From the NCBI GenBank assembly GCA_036250225.1, contig JAPZLL010000018.1:558001-622000 (forward strand): a DNA stretch of 64,000 bases. The letters are read 5' to 3'. Source of the stretch: Cercophora sp. LCS_1. Lineage: Eukaryota; Ascomycota; Sordariomycetes; Sordariales; Lasiosphaeriaceae. This document shows, piece by piece, positions 1 to 10,600 of the stretch (positions within the stretch are counted from its first letter, which is position 1; every line of letters starts with the position of its first letter). A program made the position numbers and the translations under genes. The notes under the pieces were generated by a model that was not told the origin of the DNA, ran no database searches, and was given only the letters and a program-made list of their open reading frames with translations.

Positions 1-805
1 CACGAGTAATCATTCTGTCCCGCGTTAGCACAAGCCCCTCGCCCCTTCATCAAACTCACAAAGGCAAAAAAGTCGCTCCTCTCATCGTCTGTTCCGCAGT
101 TCATGTACTGCGCAAGCTGCATCCGGTTCTGCGCCACGTCCGCCGCCGAGTAGCCCACCGGAATTTTCCTGTATCCACGAGTGCCGATATACTGCCTCAT
201 GTCCCTCGTCACGGCCTTGATGTATTTGGCACAGGCGGTGCTCTTGATATTGTCGTTGACCACCTCATTGCCCGACAAGAAGGCAAGCGTGTTGTCGTAC
301 TTGGCAAATTCGTCAATGGTTGCAAACACGCTCTGCAGGTAAACGGCATTGTACGACGGCTTGGGGTCCTCCCGGTTGATCGAGTACTTTGGATTATTGG
401 CGTCGATGATGACGTAGATGCCGGCATCCGCCAGTGCGTTCATGCAGGTGTCGTGATTGGCAGAGTTGTCCGTGATGTACACACGCACCGTGTTGATGCC
501 GAGCTTCTTGAATTGTTCGACGTCGCGCTGGCAGACCGTCGTGTCGGCCAGGGGGTCAGCCGCTGCCGAGGATCCCCCTGGTTGGTAGTCGATGCCGCGG
601 ATGTAGAAGCGGTCCTTGCCCTGCCAGAACGCTGACAAACGTCAGATACTGCCTACAAAGCGGACAAGTGAGAATTACCATTTCCAGACGCAGTGACAGT
701 AGGCACAGAGGCTCTCTCGCTGGGTGGTTCACGGTCGGTAGGGGTAGGCGATGCCTTGGCGGGATCGAGGACCGCCAAGGCGGCTGCCAAGACGATGGAT
801 CGCAT
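1..805 (-). CDS. GH72 1,3-beta-glucanosyltransferase (Gel/Gas family), 5' part only
   Basis: Cell-wall enzyme that cuts and religates beta-1,3-glucan chains, normally secreted and GPI-anchored. Exons read 805-679, 631-60 and 14-1; the introns (632-678, 15-59) have GTAATT and GTGAGT donors and CTGAC/CTAAC branch sites, and the frame is kept across both. The protein starts with a short hydrophobic signal peptide (MRSIVLAAALAVLDPAKA) and a Thr/Ser/Pro-rich stretch. The GH72 catalytic domain follows: FYIRGIDYQPGG, then NTVRVY, DAGIYVIIDA and FLSGNEVVND, where Glu of the NE pair is the expected acid/base. The gene runs off the left edge, so the second catalytic Glu, any X8 module and the GPI signal are not visible. 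The ATG at 805 is chosen because it directly precedes the signal peptide. Family call is firm; which paralogue is unknown. Confidence 0.9.
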
Positions 806-2023
806 CTTGGCAGATCGTAGTGCGGGATAACGTGCAGCCAAGGAACGTCTCTTGAGACAACGTCGACGACGACGATGGGAGGATTGAAGTTAGAAGTTGG
901 GGAGATAGAAACAAGAGAGGGATTCCAAAAACGTCAAGTTGTCGATATTGAGAGAAATGGGGTTGGTCGATCAATGGCAGCAATGAAAGAAGCTGTGTTG
1001 GAGGAAGAGAAGAAGAACCACGAGGCCAAATGCCAGCGAGCGGGAAGAAGATGAAGAGAGCGAGAGACAGTAGCACTAGCCAAAGAAGGGACCAGGAACG
1101 AGTGTCCGCTCGTGACAGCAGAAGACGAAATGGTTGGAAAGAGCAAGCGCTATGAGATATGTTGAGCAACGACAGCTAATAAAGTGGGAGGTACGAGGCC
1201 TGCCACCCCAAGCTCCTTCCCCTTGGGATGACCAAACGATGAACGCTCGCCGTGACGGGTGTCATGGCATGCCCCTGACCGTTGCGGCCCATTGGCATTG
1301 CCGTACCCACATGGCGTGCCCGGCCCCTGACTGGAGAAAGCGGTTCCTTGTCACTGCCACCCGTGAACTGGGACTCCCTCAAACACGGAGGGCCAGTCTG
1401 GTTCGTCCGAGAGGCAGTAGGAAGAACCGAATTCGTTGAAAACAAGTGAACCCGGTTGATATCCCACTTGACTCGCGACTCCCTCGCAGATTAAGCTTTG
1501 CGTGCGTGACACGCGCATCCCACGGGCCGCCTGTCATCCAAACAGCTCTCAGGCAGGAGCGATCGAACGGCAACCACCAACCCACACTTATTTCCGCTCC
1601 CGGTTTCTCGTGTCGTCGAAAAGGTCCGTAAATTACGGGGTCCAACGCTCTTCGTATCGAGGGTCTAGATGAGACGGTTAAACGTTACGAGCGTGGGCAA
1701 GGCATGCGGCTGCACACGACGTTGTGGCTGTCTTTGTTGTTTGTCCGTTCCCTGCTGATCCAGCTGAATCTCCCACGGACTGCGCAGTGCGCTGGCACCA
1801 AGTAAATAATTCCCGGTCAGGAGAATTGTTGACCGCAGATGCCAATGCCACTTGGCACATCCAGACCGTTTATTGGTAAACACCACAGACCTGCAATCGT
1901 ACACTGGCAAATACTCAAAATCCATTCCAGTATGCTATCCTGTCCATGCACCTACCGCCATCTCAAACACCCCACTCCTCTAATCCCCGACATGCTCCTC
2001 ACCCTGCCAGTACCGGCATTTTC
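806..2023. other. Intergenic: GH72 promoter/leader and BZZ1 3' flank
   Basis: The side next to the GH72 start (about 806-1130) is, read on the minus strand, pyrimidine-rich with CAT/TCT runs, as in fungal 5' leaders. Short ORFs in the rest have no recognisable domains or supported splice pattern. I see no RNA gene or repeat. Confidence 0.5.
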
Positions 2024-4431
2024 CTAAACAAGTTGCACGTAACTCGCTGGCACACTCTTGGTCACACCGCCTTTCTCAACCTCGGCCCACCCATCGCCCG
2101 GATCGTCCTTGATTAGAACGAATCTCTCACCCTCCACCATGCTATGCTCAGCGTCGCTTTGCGCCGTGTACTCGTACAGCGCCTCGACATACTTGAGCTT
2201 CTTGGCTCCTCTCCTCGGTGCGACCGCAGGCCCCTTCTTCTTTGCACCCCCAGACGCCGTCACAGCCGATGCTCCCCCGATCGACGATCCGCTATTCGAA
2301 TATGCGGAGGCCGGCCGTCCCGATGCTCCCGTATGTTGTGGGGCAAGTGCAGGCGCCGGTGCCGACGGAAGGATCTCGATGTATGCGGCCGGGACCAGGC
2401 CTTCCTTATAGCCTGCGCGAACCTTGACCCATCCAGACCCAGCTGCTGTTTGTTAGCAGGAGAACGTGAGGCGGTGCTATACACTTACAATCCGGTTCCA
2501 AGATCACCAAATCCCTCCCCTCGGGCACTGACAGCTCTCCCTCTCCTCCGGCGTCAAATGCATAAAGCATCTTTGCTTTCTGCTGCTCCGCGTGTCCCGA
2601 CCCGTTTGTTGGCGTACTACCCGGCAACTCACTAATGTACTGCGCAGGCGGCGGTGCAACAACACGGTTCTTCTTAATCGTGCCCGAAGCGATCGTGCTC
2701 GTTGGCCTTGTACTCGCAGGCGGTAATGCAGGGGCAGGTGCCTCCTCCGTGGGAGACATAGGGCCAGACAGCGATCGCTGCGCACTCGCTGCATACCCCG
2801 AGCTCAACGAGCTCATCGTATTGGATCTCCCCAAGCTCGGCAGCTCGGCGGAGCTAGCGACGTGGTCTGCCGTGATAGTGGGCTTGAGCAACGCGTTGGC
2901 AGCTTCTTGTCGCTCTTGCTTGAGCTTCTTGCGCTCTTCTTTGGACTGCTCGCCCGGGCATTCTGCAGGGACCTTCATCTCGCACTTGGAGTGGCATGTG
3001 TATCCGCAGTCGCGGCAGTCAAACCCCTTGGCTGAGAGGCCCCATATTCTTTCACCGCACAGGTCGCAGTTGGTGGGGATCTTGAACGTCTGTGACTTGA
3101 AGTTGTGGTTTTTGGCACCGAGTGTCACATCGCCGACGGCAGACGTGATGGTCGAGGTCTCGACCTCAGCGGTGAGCCGTTTACGGTCGATCTGATGAAG
3201 GTCCTCTTGGAGGGCAAAGATTTGAGAGACCACTGTGACTTCGTCCTGCTTTTCAGTGCCATCCCTAATCTTCTGCTTTACCCGCTTGATAGACTCCACC
3301 TCTCGTCGCTTCTTGTCCACCTCCCGTCTCAAATCGCCCAGCTGACTCTTTGATTTGTTCAAGACGTTCCGAAGATATACCTTGGCGGCCTCGTTGGTGA
3401 CCATAGCATCGTCGTCGTGCCACACCGGGCTGGGTTCGAACACCTTGTCTGGGGGCTCGTTAAAGCCGCCCATGTTGTGTTGAATGTACATCATCGAGTC
3501 CAGATGAGGCTGATTCCGGGTGATCTCTCGCGACAGGTGGTCCACCTGGCCAGAGCTCTGCTGGAGCATGGTGGCTTCAAGTTGGGATGCCAGCGTCCAT
3601 AGCCCGTTGAGCTTGATGGTGCGGAACTCGGACAGGTCTTGGAGACTGTCCAGAAGCTCCGGAACGTATTCATTATAGTATTTCTCTTTTTGCTTGTTCG
3701 TCACGTTGATGGCGATCAGGTAGGTGTTCTTGACGTTGTTCATGTCCATGATTTGCTGCTGGAACGCACTCTGGGCCTTGGCCTTGTCGAAGGACGAGTC
3801 GGCCTTTTTTCTTTTGCTTTCCACCTCTTGGCAAGCGGCATCGTATTTCCCTTTTATCTTTCGCAGATCCGAGTATGATGCGTCTCGCTCTTTCTCGAGC
3901 TTGTCGGCGTACTCGACGTGGCGCTTACGCAGCTCTTCGAACCGACCGGCGACAAATTTCAGCGGCTCGGCGACCTTGGTTATCAAGTCGTTTCCGTATT
4001 TCTCGTGTTCTTCGGCTCGGGCCTCGAGAGTGGTAAGGTGCGTGGTCCAGGTAGTGAGCGAAGCACTATTGACCCCTGTTAGCAATGGACCGTTGTTATT
4101 CCCAAGAGATCCCACCTTTCCAGCGAGCCGGGCGTCATGGTAGGTGTGTCTCCGACGCTCAAGCTGGCCGACTTCTTTGCCTTCTTCTCAAAGTATTTCT
4201 TGGCCAGAGCACTGAGCTTCGCGCTGTGCTCCTTCTCGATGGCGCTCCGCTCGCGGTAAAATGCCTGGATGTCGTCGAGCCAGGTGATGCCATTGGCGAC
4301 CCAGGCACTAGCCGGCTTGAACCCATCCTGAGAAGAAATCAATCGTCAGTTGCTGCTGCGATGCAGCGGTGAGGCCATAGGCGTACCTTGAGTTCAGAAC
4401 CGAACGTGGGCGCAACATCGACCTCAGCCAT
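2024..4431 (-). CDS. BZZ1: BZZ1-type F-BAR / C1 / double SH3 protein
   Basis: Membrane-bending adaptor at cortical actin patches that links endocytic membranes to WASP/Arp2/3 actin assembly. Four exons: 4431-4387, 4327-4116, 4065-2489, 2445-2024; the introns are 59, 50 and 43 nt and all phases match, giving 751 aa. Domain order: F-BAR with long charged helices (about 10-330); a C1-type zinc finger at about 406-454 with HNF, then CDLCGERIWG, CRDCGYTCHSKC and the closing C; a Ser/Pro-rich linker; SH3-1 starting AKMLYAFDAGGEGELS (about 582-635); SH3-2 at the C-terminus starting EALYEYTAQSDAEHS (about 694-751). The intron inside SH3-1 (2446-2488) is needed to restore SAGSGWVKVRAGYKEG. The start at 4431 (MAEVDVAPTFGSELK) lies before the first intron. 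Domain order and length match fungal Bzz1. Confidence 0.93.
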
Positions 4432-5180
4432 GGTTCCCTTGCTCTTGGACCTCAACGACCGGGAGACGCGGTTTTCTTCGATTCCGTACCATATAACGGA
4501 TGGAAGCAATTGGAACTAGCTATGGGCGGGGTGCTCGGTTCTTGCGCATTCTCATCGGCAAGTTGGCAAAGTTGCTTTAAGGTTGAGGTCAGGTCGATCC
4601 TGGGGAACGTGGTGACGGGGCGCAGAGCATGACCCCTCCAATGAATTGACGCTGCGGGCCCCGCCCAGGATGCGAACTGCGGAACGGGTGGCTAAAACCG
4701 AGGGGACCAACGCCAAATGCACCCCGGTCTGCAGCGGCATCCCGGGTCCCTGGACCGACAGAGCCGGGATTCGACAATTTTCTGTCATTCTGCTTCCACC
4801 AGTACACAGTAGCTGGATTTCTCAACACCAGTGGTTCTTCGAATTGGGTCATTCTTCAGAGACGAACGCCTCGGGAGATCGGCACAGCCAAATCTACCCT
4901 AACCCTGCCGAGAATACCCCGCCGTTAGCGTTCACCTTGCGGCCGATTCGGGGCTTGGCTGATTTTTGAGGCAGGTGCCAAGGTGCGGGCTCACGAAGGT
5001 TGCTTCGAGAAGCAGGAAACTGAGTGAGATTATCGCAAAGTCTACCAATGTCCCCTACCAGTTGCACCCATCCTCCATATTCCCTCTAAATTGTACTTTC
5101 TACATGTTGTCTACTTCAATCCGTCCGTGCTGATTTGATCTCATCTCACGCGCCATTCTTCTCGTTGTCCTTCTCACTCA
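4432..5180. other. Intergenic between BZZ1 and FAD monooxygenase
   Basis: Holds the BZZ1 promoter (right of 4431) and the monooxygenase 3' flank (left of 5181). Small ORFs at 4552-4969 overlap on both strands and show no domain. No repeat or RNA recognised. Confidence 0.5.
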
Positions 5181-6515
5181 TCACCCGCTGGAAACCGTTT
5201 GTCTTGCTTGCTTCCACTTCTTTGTCCCAGCCTTGAACCCCTTCTCTTCCACAAAGTCCAGCACCACTCCATCAAGCAGGATTGGCAAGACCAACAACTT
5301 CAATAACAGCTCGTCTCCGTTGATCAACGGCATGATGTACTTGTCAACCACCTTCGCAAGGGGCTTGTACCAGGCCGCAACCCTCAGCGCCGTTCCTGAG
5401 ACGTCGGTTGCGGCGTACGCATTCTTATATCTCTCCTTTTGATATGGGGCAAACACTTTGTCATTCAGCACCGCGGTGGACAATCCCTCCGAACCATTCG
5501 TCGTCAGAAGTTCCCGCCGCAAAAAGTTCGTCAGCAGAGTCACGCCCTGAACTGCCATGTTATATCCAAGCCCGAGGTTGGGAGTCATTTTGTGGACTGC
5601 ATCGCCAACGAGGACGACACGATCGCCATACCAAACATTGACAACGCCCTCCTCCAATAATACCATGTGCGCCCACGTGCTCTTCGCAACCATGTCAGCC
5701 ACTTTGGTGCCCGGAATGAGGTGGAATTCGCCAAAACGTCTGACAAACTCCTCCTTGTCGGCGTCGGTGAAGGTCCGCCGTTCGGATGTCGCCTCGGGCA
5801 ACTTTCCGTAGATGGCAAAATACTGGACGCCGCTGTTGACGGCGGCTTGCATCTGCATCTCCGGGCCGTGAGTCTCGAAGAAGGTGTCTCTTGGTGTGTC
5901 GGGAAGTGCTGGAGCGGCGCCGAAGAGGGCGGCGTAGCTTGCTTCGATCTGGCTCTTCCTGGACTTCTTCGTCGCTCCGCCCTGGGTCGGCTTCTTTTTC
6001 GCCAACAGCCGTCGCACTTTGCTGTACACGCCATCCGCCCCCATGATGATGGACCCCTCGAACTCGCTGCTATCGGTGCAGACCACCTTGACACCGTCAT
6101 CATGCACCTCGATATCCGATACTTTCTTGTCCTTGAGGAGCCGCTCCCTCCCCGGCAGTCGGCTTTCGAGGAGTTGAATCAGATCGGCCCGCTGCATGCT
6201 AGTCCATTTGTATCCCAGTAGTGTTTCTGAGAGCGCCGGGAGCCGGTTCTTGTGGAGAATGCTTCCGTCCGGCAGGAGGTTGGCTTTGTACTCAATCGGG
6301 CTGTTGAGCTCGTACAGTGCGTCCATCAACCCAAGCTGGTCGAAAACGCGCATGTTTTGCTGCCAGATGGTCACTGTCGTGCCTGGTAGCTGTTCTCCCT
6401 CTGGTCGTCCCTCCAGGATCACGAATTCGATACCGGCCTTGGCGAGACAGTGACCAACCGTGAGGCCGGATAGCCCGCCCCCGACGACGATCACCTTGAA
6501 TTTTTTGGTAGTCAT
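5181..6515 (-). CDS. FAD-dependent monooxygenase (PaxM/UbiH-like class)
   Basis: Single-exon 444-aa flavoprotein of the aromatic/polyprenyl hydroxylase group, which uses FAD and NAD(P)H to insert oxygen into a small molecule. Visible signatures: the dinucleotide-binding motif VVGGGLSGLTVGHCLAKAG at the N-terminus; the DG motif GADGVYSKVRRLL near residue 160; and the GD FAD-ribityl motif VLVGDAVHKMTPNLGLG followed by YNMAVQG, typical of fungal PaxM-like enzymes. The C-terminus has a hydrophobic stretch (LLLKLLVLPILLDGVVLDFV) that may bind membrane. The ATG at 6515 (MTTKKFKV) puts the Rossmann motif about ten residues in, as usual; the frame is open further upstream only with a GTG. No other biosynthetic genes adjoin it, so it is not obviously in a metabolite cluster. 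Substrate unknown. Confidence 0.88.
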   Translation of the reverse strand: MTTKKFKVIVVGGGLSGLTVGHCLAKAGIEFVILEGRPEGEQLPGTTVTIWQQNMRVFDQLGLMDALYELNSPIEYKANLLPDGSILHKNRLPALSETLLGYKWTSMQRADLIQLLESRLPGRERLLKDKKVSDIEVHDDGVKVVCTDSSEFEGSIIMGADGVYSKVRRLLAKKKPTQGGATKKSRKSQIEASYAALFGAAPALPDTPRDTFFETHGPEMQMQAAVNSGVQYFAIYGKLPEATSERRTFTDADKEEFVRRFGEFHLIPGTKVADMVAKSTWAHMVLLEEGVVNVWYGDRVVLVGDAVHKMTPNLGLGYNMAVQGVTLLTNFLRRELLTTNGSEGLSTAVLNDKVFAPYQKERYKNAYAATDVSGTALRVAAWYKPLAKVVDKYIMPLINGDELLLKLLVLPILLDGVVLDFVEEKGFKAGTKKWKQARQTVSSG

Positions 6516-7685
6516 GTTGCTGAAAGCGTTTCCTGCGTCGACAAAGTCAGCAGTCCTCCTGAACACCCTCCACCGCGCGCGACCAGCCCGTTCTTATCAT
6601 CGGCCGGCCTGGCAGCTGATGATGGAGCATGAACCTCAGAAAGGTGACGTGAGAATTGAGTAGGATCGAAACGCGGGACGAGGCAGAAAATGTCACTTCG
6701 TTATTGCAACCGGCATGGGAGCCGCACCCGATATGCTGTGCTAGGGCGCTTTATCGTCTCGGCGTTCTCAGAGCAGCGTCCTAATCGGGAGCAAAGCCCC
6801 AATTAGGTGCGCTCGTACCGATGGATTGAAACTAACATCGGGGTGATCAGCCCGGACGCCATTGTCCGCGGTTGGGCGGCGCGCACCAGAGAGATGCGTC
6901 GGCTGGAACCGAGACATACTGCGCACGTCGCGATCTGATATTCGACACGGAGTTCCGGAGTGAATGGGATTGGACGTGAGCAAACTACTAAAACGGAAGG
7001 CGGGTAACGCCGTGCCTGTCAGATTGACAGCGAGCCATTCTACCAGAGGCCACACGAATTCGCCGGCCGGCCAGTTGTAATTGATCCGATCACTAACATC
7101 ACTTCTCGAATTCTGACCAATGTCCAGCAACCAAAAGCACAGATGAGCCACACTCCAAAGCCAGCCGCCACGAAGATGCACAGGCAGGACCTGTCGTTTT
7201 CAAAGCTCCGAAGAGTAGCCCCGAAGCATAACTGCTTGCTCTTGGGTGGCCGGCCTTATCCGTCCGATTTTCATCCGTCCGGGATGCTAGGTTTGGGCTC
7301 GGCACCAGCACCCGGTGACTCTTAGTCATCCTAAAAGATCCCCCCATTGACGGTAACAAATACGACGTGTAAGCACGCCATTGCTGCCACACGCCGAGTC
7401 ATCGCTAGTAATCCTCCTATCTGGGATGGCCCGGCCAGGAAGCGTTCTTTGAATTTCCATGAATTAGCCCACACCGGACAAGATAAATTCGAATGACTAG
7501 TCGTCTACAAGCACATATTGGGTGACGTGAGGTCATTCCACGTACGGTATTGGTGGTCGAGCCCAGTGTCGTTGCCAAAAATGGATGCTATGACATTGAA
7601 AGATGAGCACGACAAGTCATTGTAGCACATGTCTGTTCCATACCCAGCCGAACGGATGACTAAAAGTTCCGTTTGACCTAATGCC
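6516..7685. other. Intergenic, no recognised element
   Basis: About 1.2 kb holding the monooxygenase promoter and the 3' flank of the long repetitive gene. Only short domain-less ORFs on either strand; no tRNA, repeat or hairpin noticed. Confidence 0.5.
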
Positions 7686-10600
7686 TCATGCCCAAAACAA
7701 CTCCTCCCTCGCCCACGAAGACTCACCCGAAAACAGCACCGTAATTGTCCCCGCATGCACCACATGCGAAGCACCGCTCGGCGGCCCAAGTAGCTTGATC
7801 CCCCTCCTCACACTGACATTCGAATCCCCCGTATTCCCAGAAAGCGGGGGCTCAAAGCTGAAAATGGGAGTTGACGGCACACAGTCAATAAGACGAAGAC
7901 GAAGGTGTAAAAGCGCCAACATCTGTGGGACTGTAGCCACCAGCCCTTCCTTGGGCGACGACATGGAGTCATCGTGAAGAATCAAATGCAGTGCTCTTCT
8001 CCAGCCACCGCCAATATTCCTCCACTCTTGCTCGCCCGAGACTGCCGCGGGACGAGGTTGGGGAAGACCACCGTCCACACGACAAATCACCTTGCCGCCG
8101 GATCTCTTGAGCTCGTATCGACTCGGTTTCCCTTCTTTGCATAGGATCTGGCATATCTTCTTGGGCATGTCTTTGACGCGTGCTACCAAGTTCAGTGTGG
8201 CCAGGGTATGGTGTTCGTCGAATAACGCTTCGAGCAAGGTGACGGTTCCTGAGTGCATGGCGTCGTTGTATGTTATGACCGTCATGTATTCGCTGGCGCC
8301 GTGCTGGTATTTTTCGATGCTCATCAACTCGTCCTCGATCGAGTGGAGCTTCTCCATGACGGACTCGTCGTCTCTCATGTGTAGCAGGTGCTTGCAGACA
8401 TACAGATCCCGCTGGGAACTTAGCCATATCACCATCCATTGTGGTGGCTTCAGGCGCTGCAGGGCGGCCAAGAGCCCTTTAGTGTTCATCTCGACGCCGA
8501 CCCCGGAGATGTTAATGCCGCCGCCGAACTCAACCTCTTTCAACACGCCCCTGTTCTCTTCGATCATCTTCGCGGCAAAGGTTTCCCGTGGAGGCAGTTT
8601 GTGGAGTTGAAGTGCCTCGGGTTTGGGGATTAGACAGCGGGCGCCCGTGTTTGGTGGCGTCCAGGTGGGTTCGCACAAGAATGTGGACAGCTCAATCCTG
8701 GAGCTGAAGATCTTGGTTCGTAAGAGGATTTCAAAAGGGGAACTGCTTGGTGGGTTGATCACCGTCGTCGATGACTTGATTATGGTGGTTATTTCGGTGG
8801 TGACTTCTATCGTGGGACCTGGGTCGACTTTTCTCAGCAGTGGCAGTGGCCCAGTACTTTCTAAACCGGCAGGTTGAGCAATGTGGTGGTTAGCGGCAAA
8901 TGATACGAACGGGTGGAACTGAACCTCCGGGATCCCTAGTTGGCTTTCTTGGGACTGAAATGGAGCTGGAAGTTCCCTCTGAGGCGCTGAAACAGCCAGA
9001 TGTTCTGGTTTCTTGTTCTTTGACTTGAATAGGCGGCGGGGGAATTTGGGGCTGTGGTTCCTCATCCAGGCAGACAACCCTCCGAACCACATTCTTCGGT
9101 GGTAAGGCTCGGAGTTCATTATTCGTTGGGTCGGTTCTTCATTCCTCGGGGACGTATTCTCGTGCTGTGGGTGTGATGGTTCCTTTGGGGCGACGATGAT
9201 GGGTATGCGTTGATCCGTTCTGTCCCCATCATCAGATGTTGCCTTTGGCCAAACATCCTCTTTCACTTCCTGAGGCATCCATCCTTCAGATGAGTTGCGC
9301 TCTTGCAGTATAGCTTGCATCGGAGAATCCACCAGCACCCGCGGGTGCCCGGGTAGATTTTTTTCCACTTCTTGAGGCGTCCATCCTCCCGTTGAGTTAC
9401 GCTCTTGCAGTACGGATTGAACCGGAGAATCTGCCTCACTTAGCGGTAGTGGCGAGAGCGCGGGTAGATCCTCTTCCACTTCCTGAGGCGTCCATCCTCT
9501 AGATGAGTTACGCTCTTGCAGTACAGATTGAACCGGAGAATCCGCTTCACTCGGCGGCAACTCCGGGAGCGTGGCTGGATTTGCTTCCACTCCGAGAGAG
9601 CTAGTATCCGTTTTCTCGAGGAGGTATAGCGGCTTGATCTCCTTGCTGTTATCCCATGACATGGGTCGCTGAGGTCGTGTGCCCGAGTCGGCATCGGGTG
9701 CGGCCTGTGCTGTGATAGTCGGCCCAGACTTGCCTGGGATGCGGAATTGTACGGGAACGGCCGTCTCGCTTGGGCTTCGGGTGGCTTCGATGGGGATGGG
9801 CTCTCCCGTCGGCTCGGCCTCCTCCCAAATCATGCTGCTCTTTCCCTTCCTCTTCTTATCTTTCTTGCCCTTTTTTCTGGGTGCAACCCATGCATCTTCG
9901 CAGGCATCTGATGGTAAAAGGATAACCGCCGGGCTGGTGCAAGGTATTGAGGGCTCCCAAGGTCCCTCCGCGTCGATGCTTCCAGCAGTCATGACCAAAT
10001 CTGAGGGAGTGAGAGCGACGATTGGCTCTTCAACTGCCCCGGAATCTTGAGCATCTTCCTCGGGAAAAATCCCTGATTTCCCTTTTGCCTTCTTTTCCAC
10101 CTTCCCTGTTGATCCGACCTTCTTCCTTGGCGGTTCAATATCCATATCCCAATCCACGGTATCCCCCAAGGCTCCACCACTAGCATCGGGAATGGAAGGC
10201 TCAATAGCCACTGCAGACCCCTTCTTTTTCTTTCCCTTCTTTCCCTTCTTGCTCTTCTTGGACGTGACCTCCCACTCGTCGTCGGGATCGTCCTCTACCA
10301 AGCTTTTGTTGATATCGGGGATAGAGAGCTTGGGCTCAATCCCGAGATCAGCAACAGCCTTTGAGTTTGGAGACTTGTACGGTGACTCGGCTGAATGGTG
10401 GAATGGATCACGTCTTTGAAATGTACGATCGTCGATCACTTCATCAGGATCAAAGCCTGAGCTCTGTAGGCCAGCGGCTAGGGTAGCTGCAAATTCAGCA
10501 TCATCCGCAAAAGTTCCCTGCATCTTGGTTGAAAGGCCGGGGTTCTTTGCATCATATCCTCCCTGGCTCTCCAGTTGGTCTCTCAGACTCGAGGTTTCAT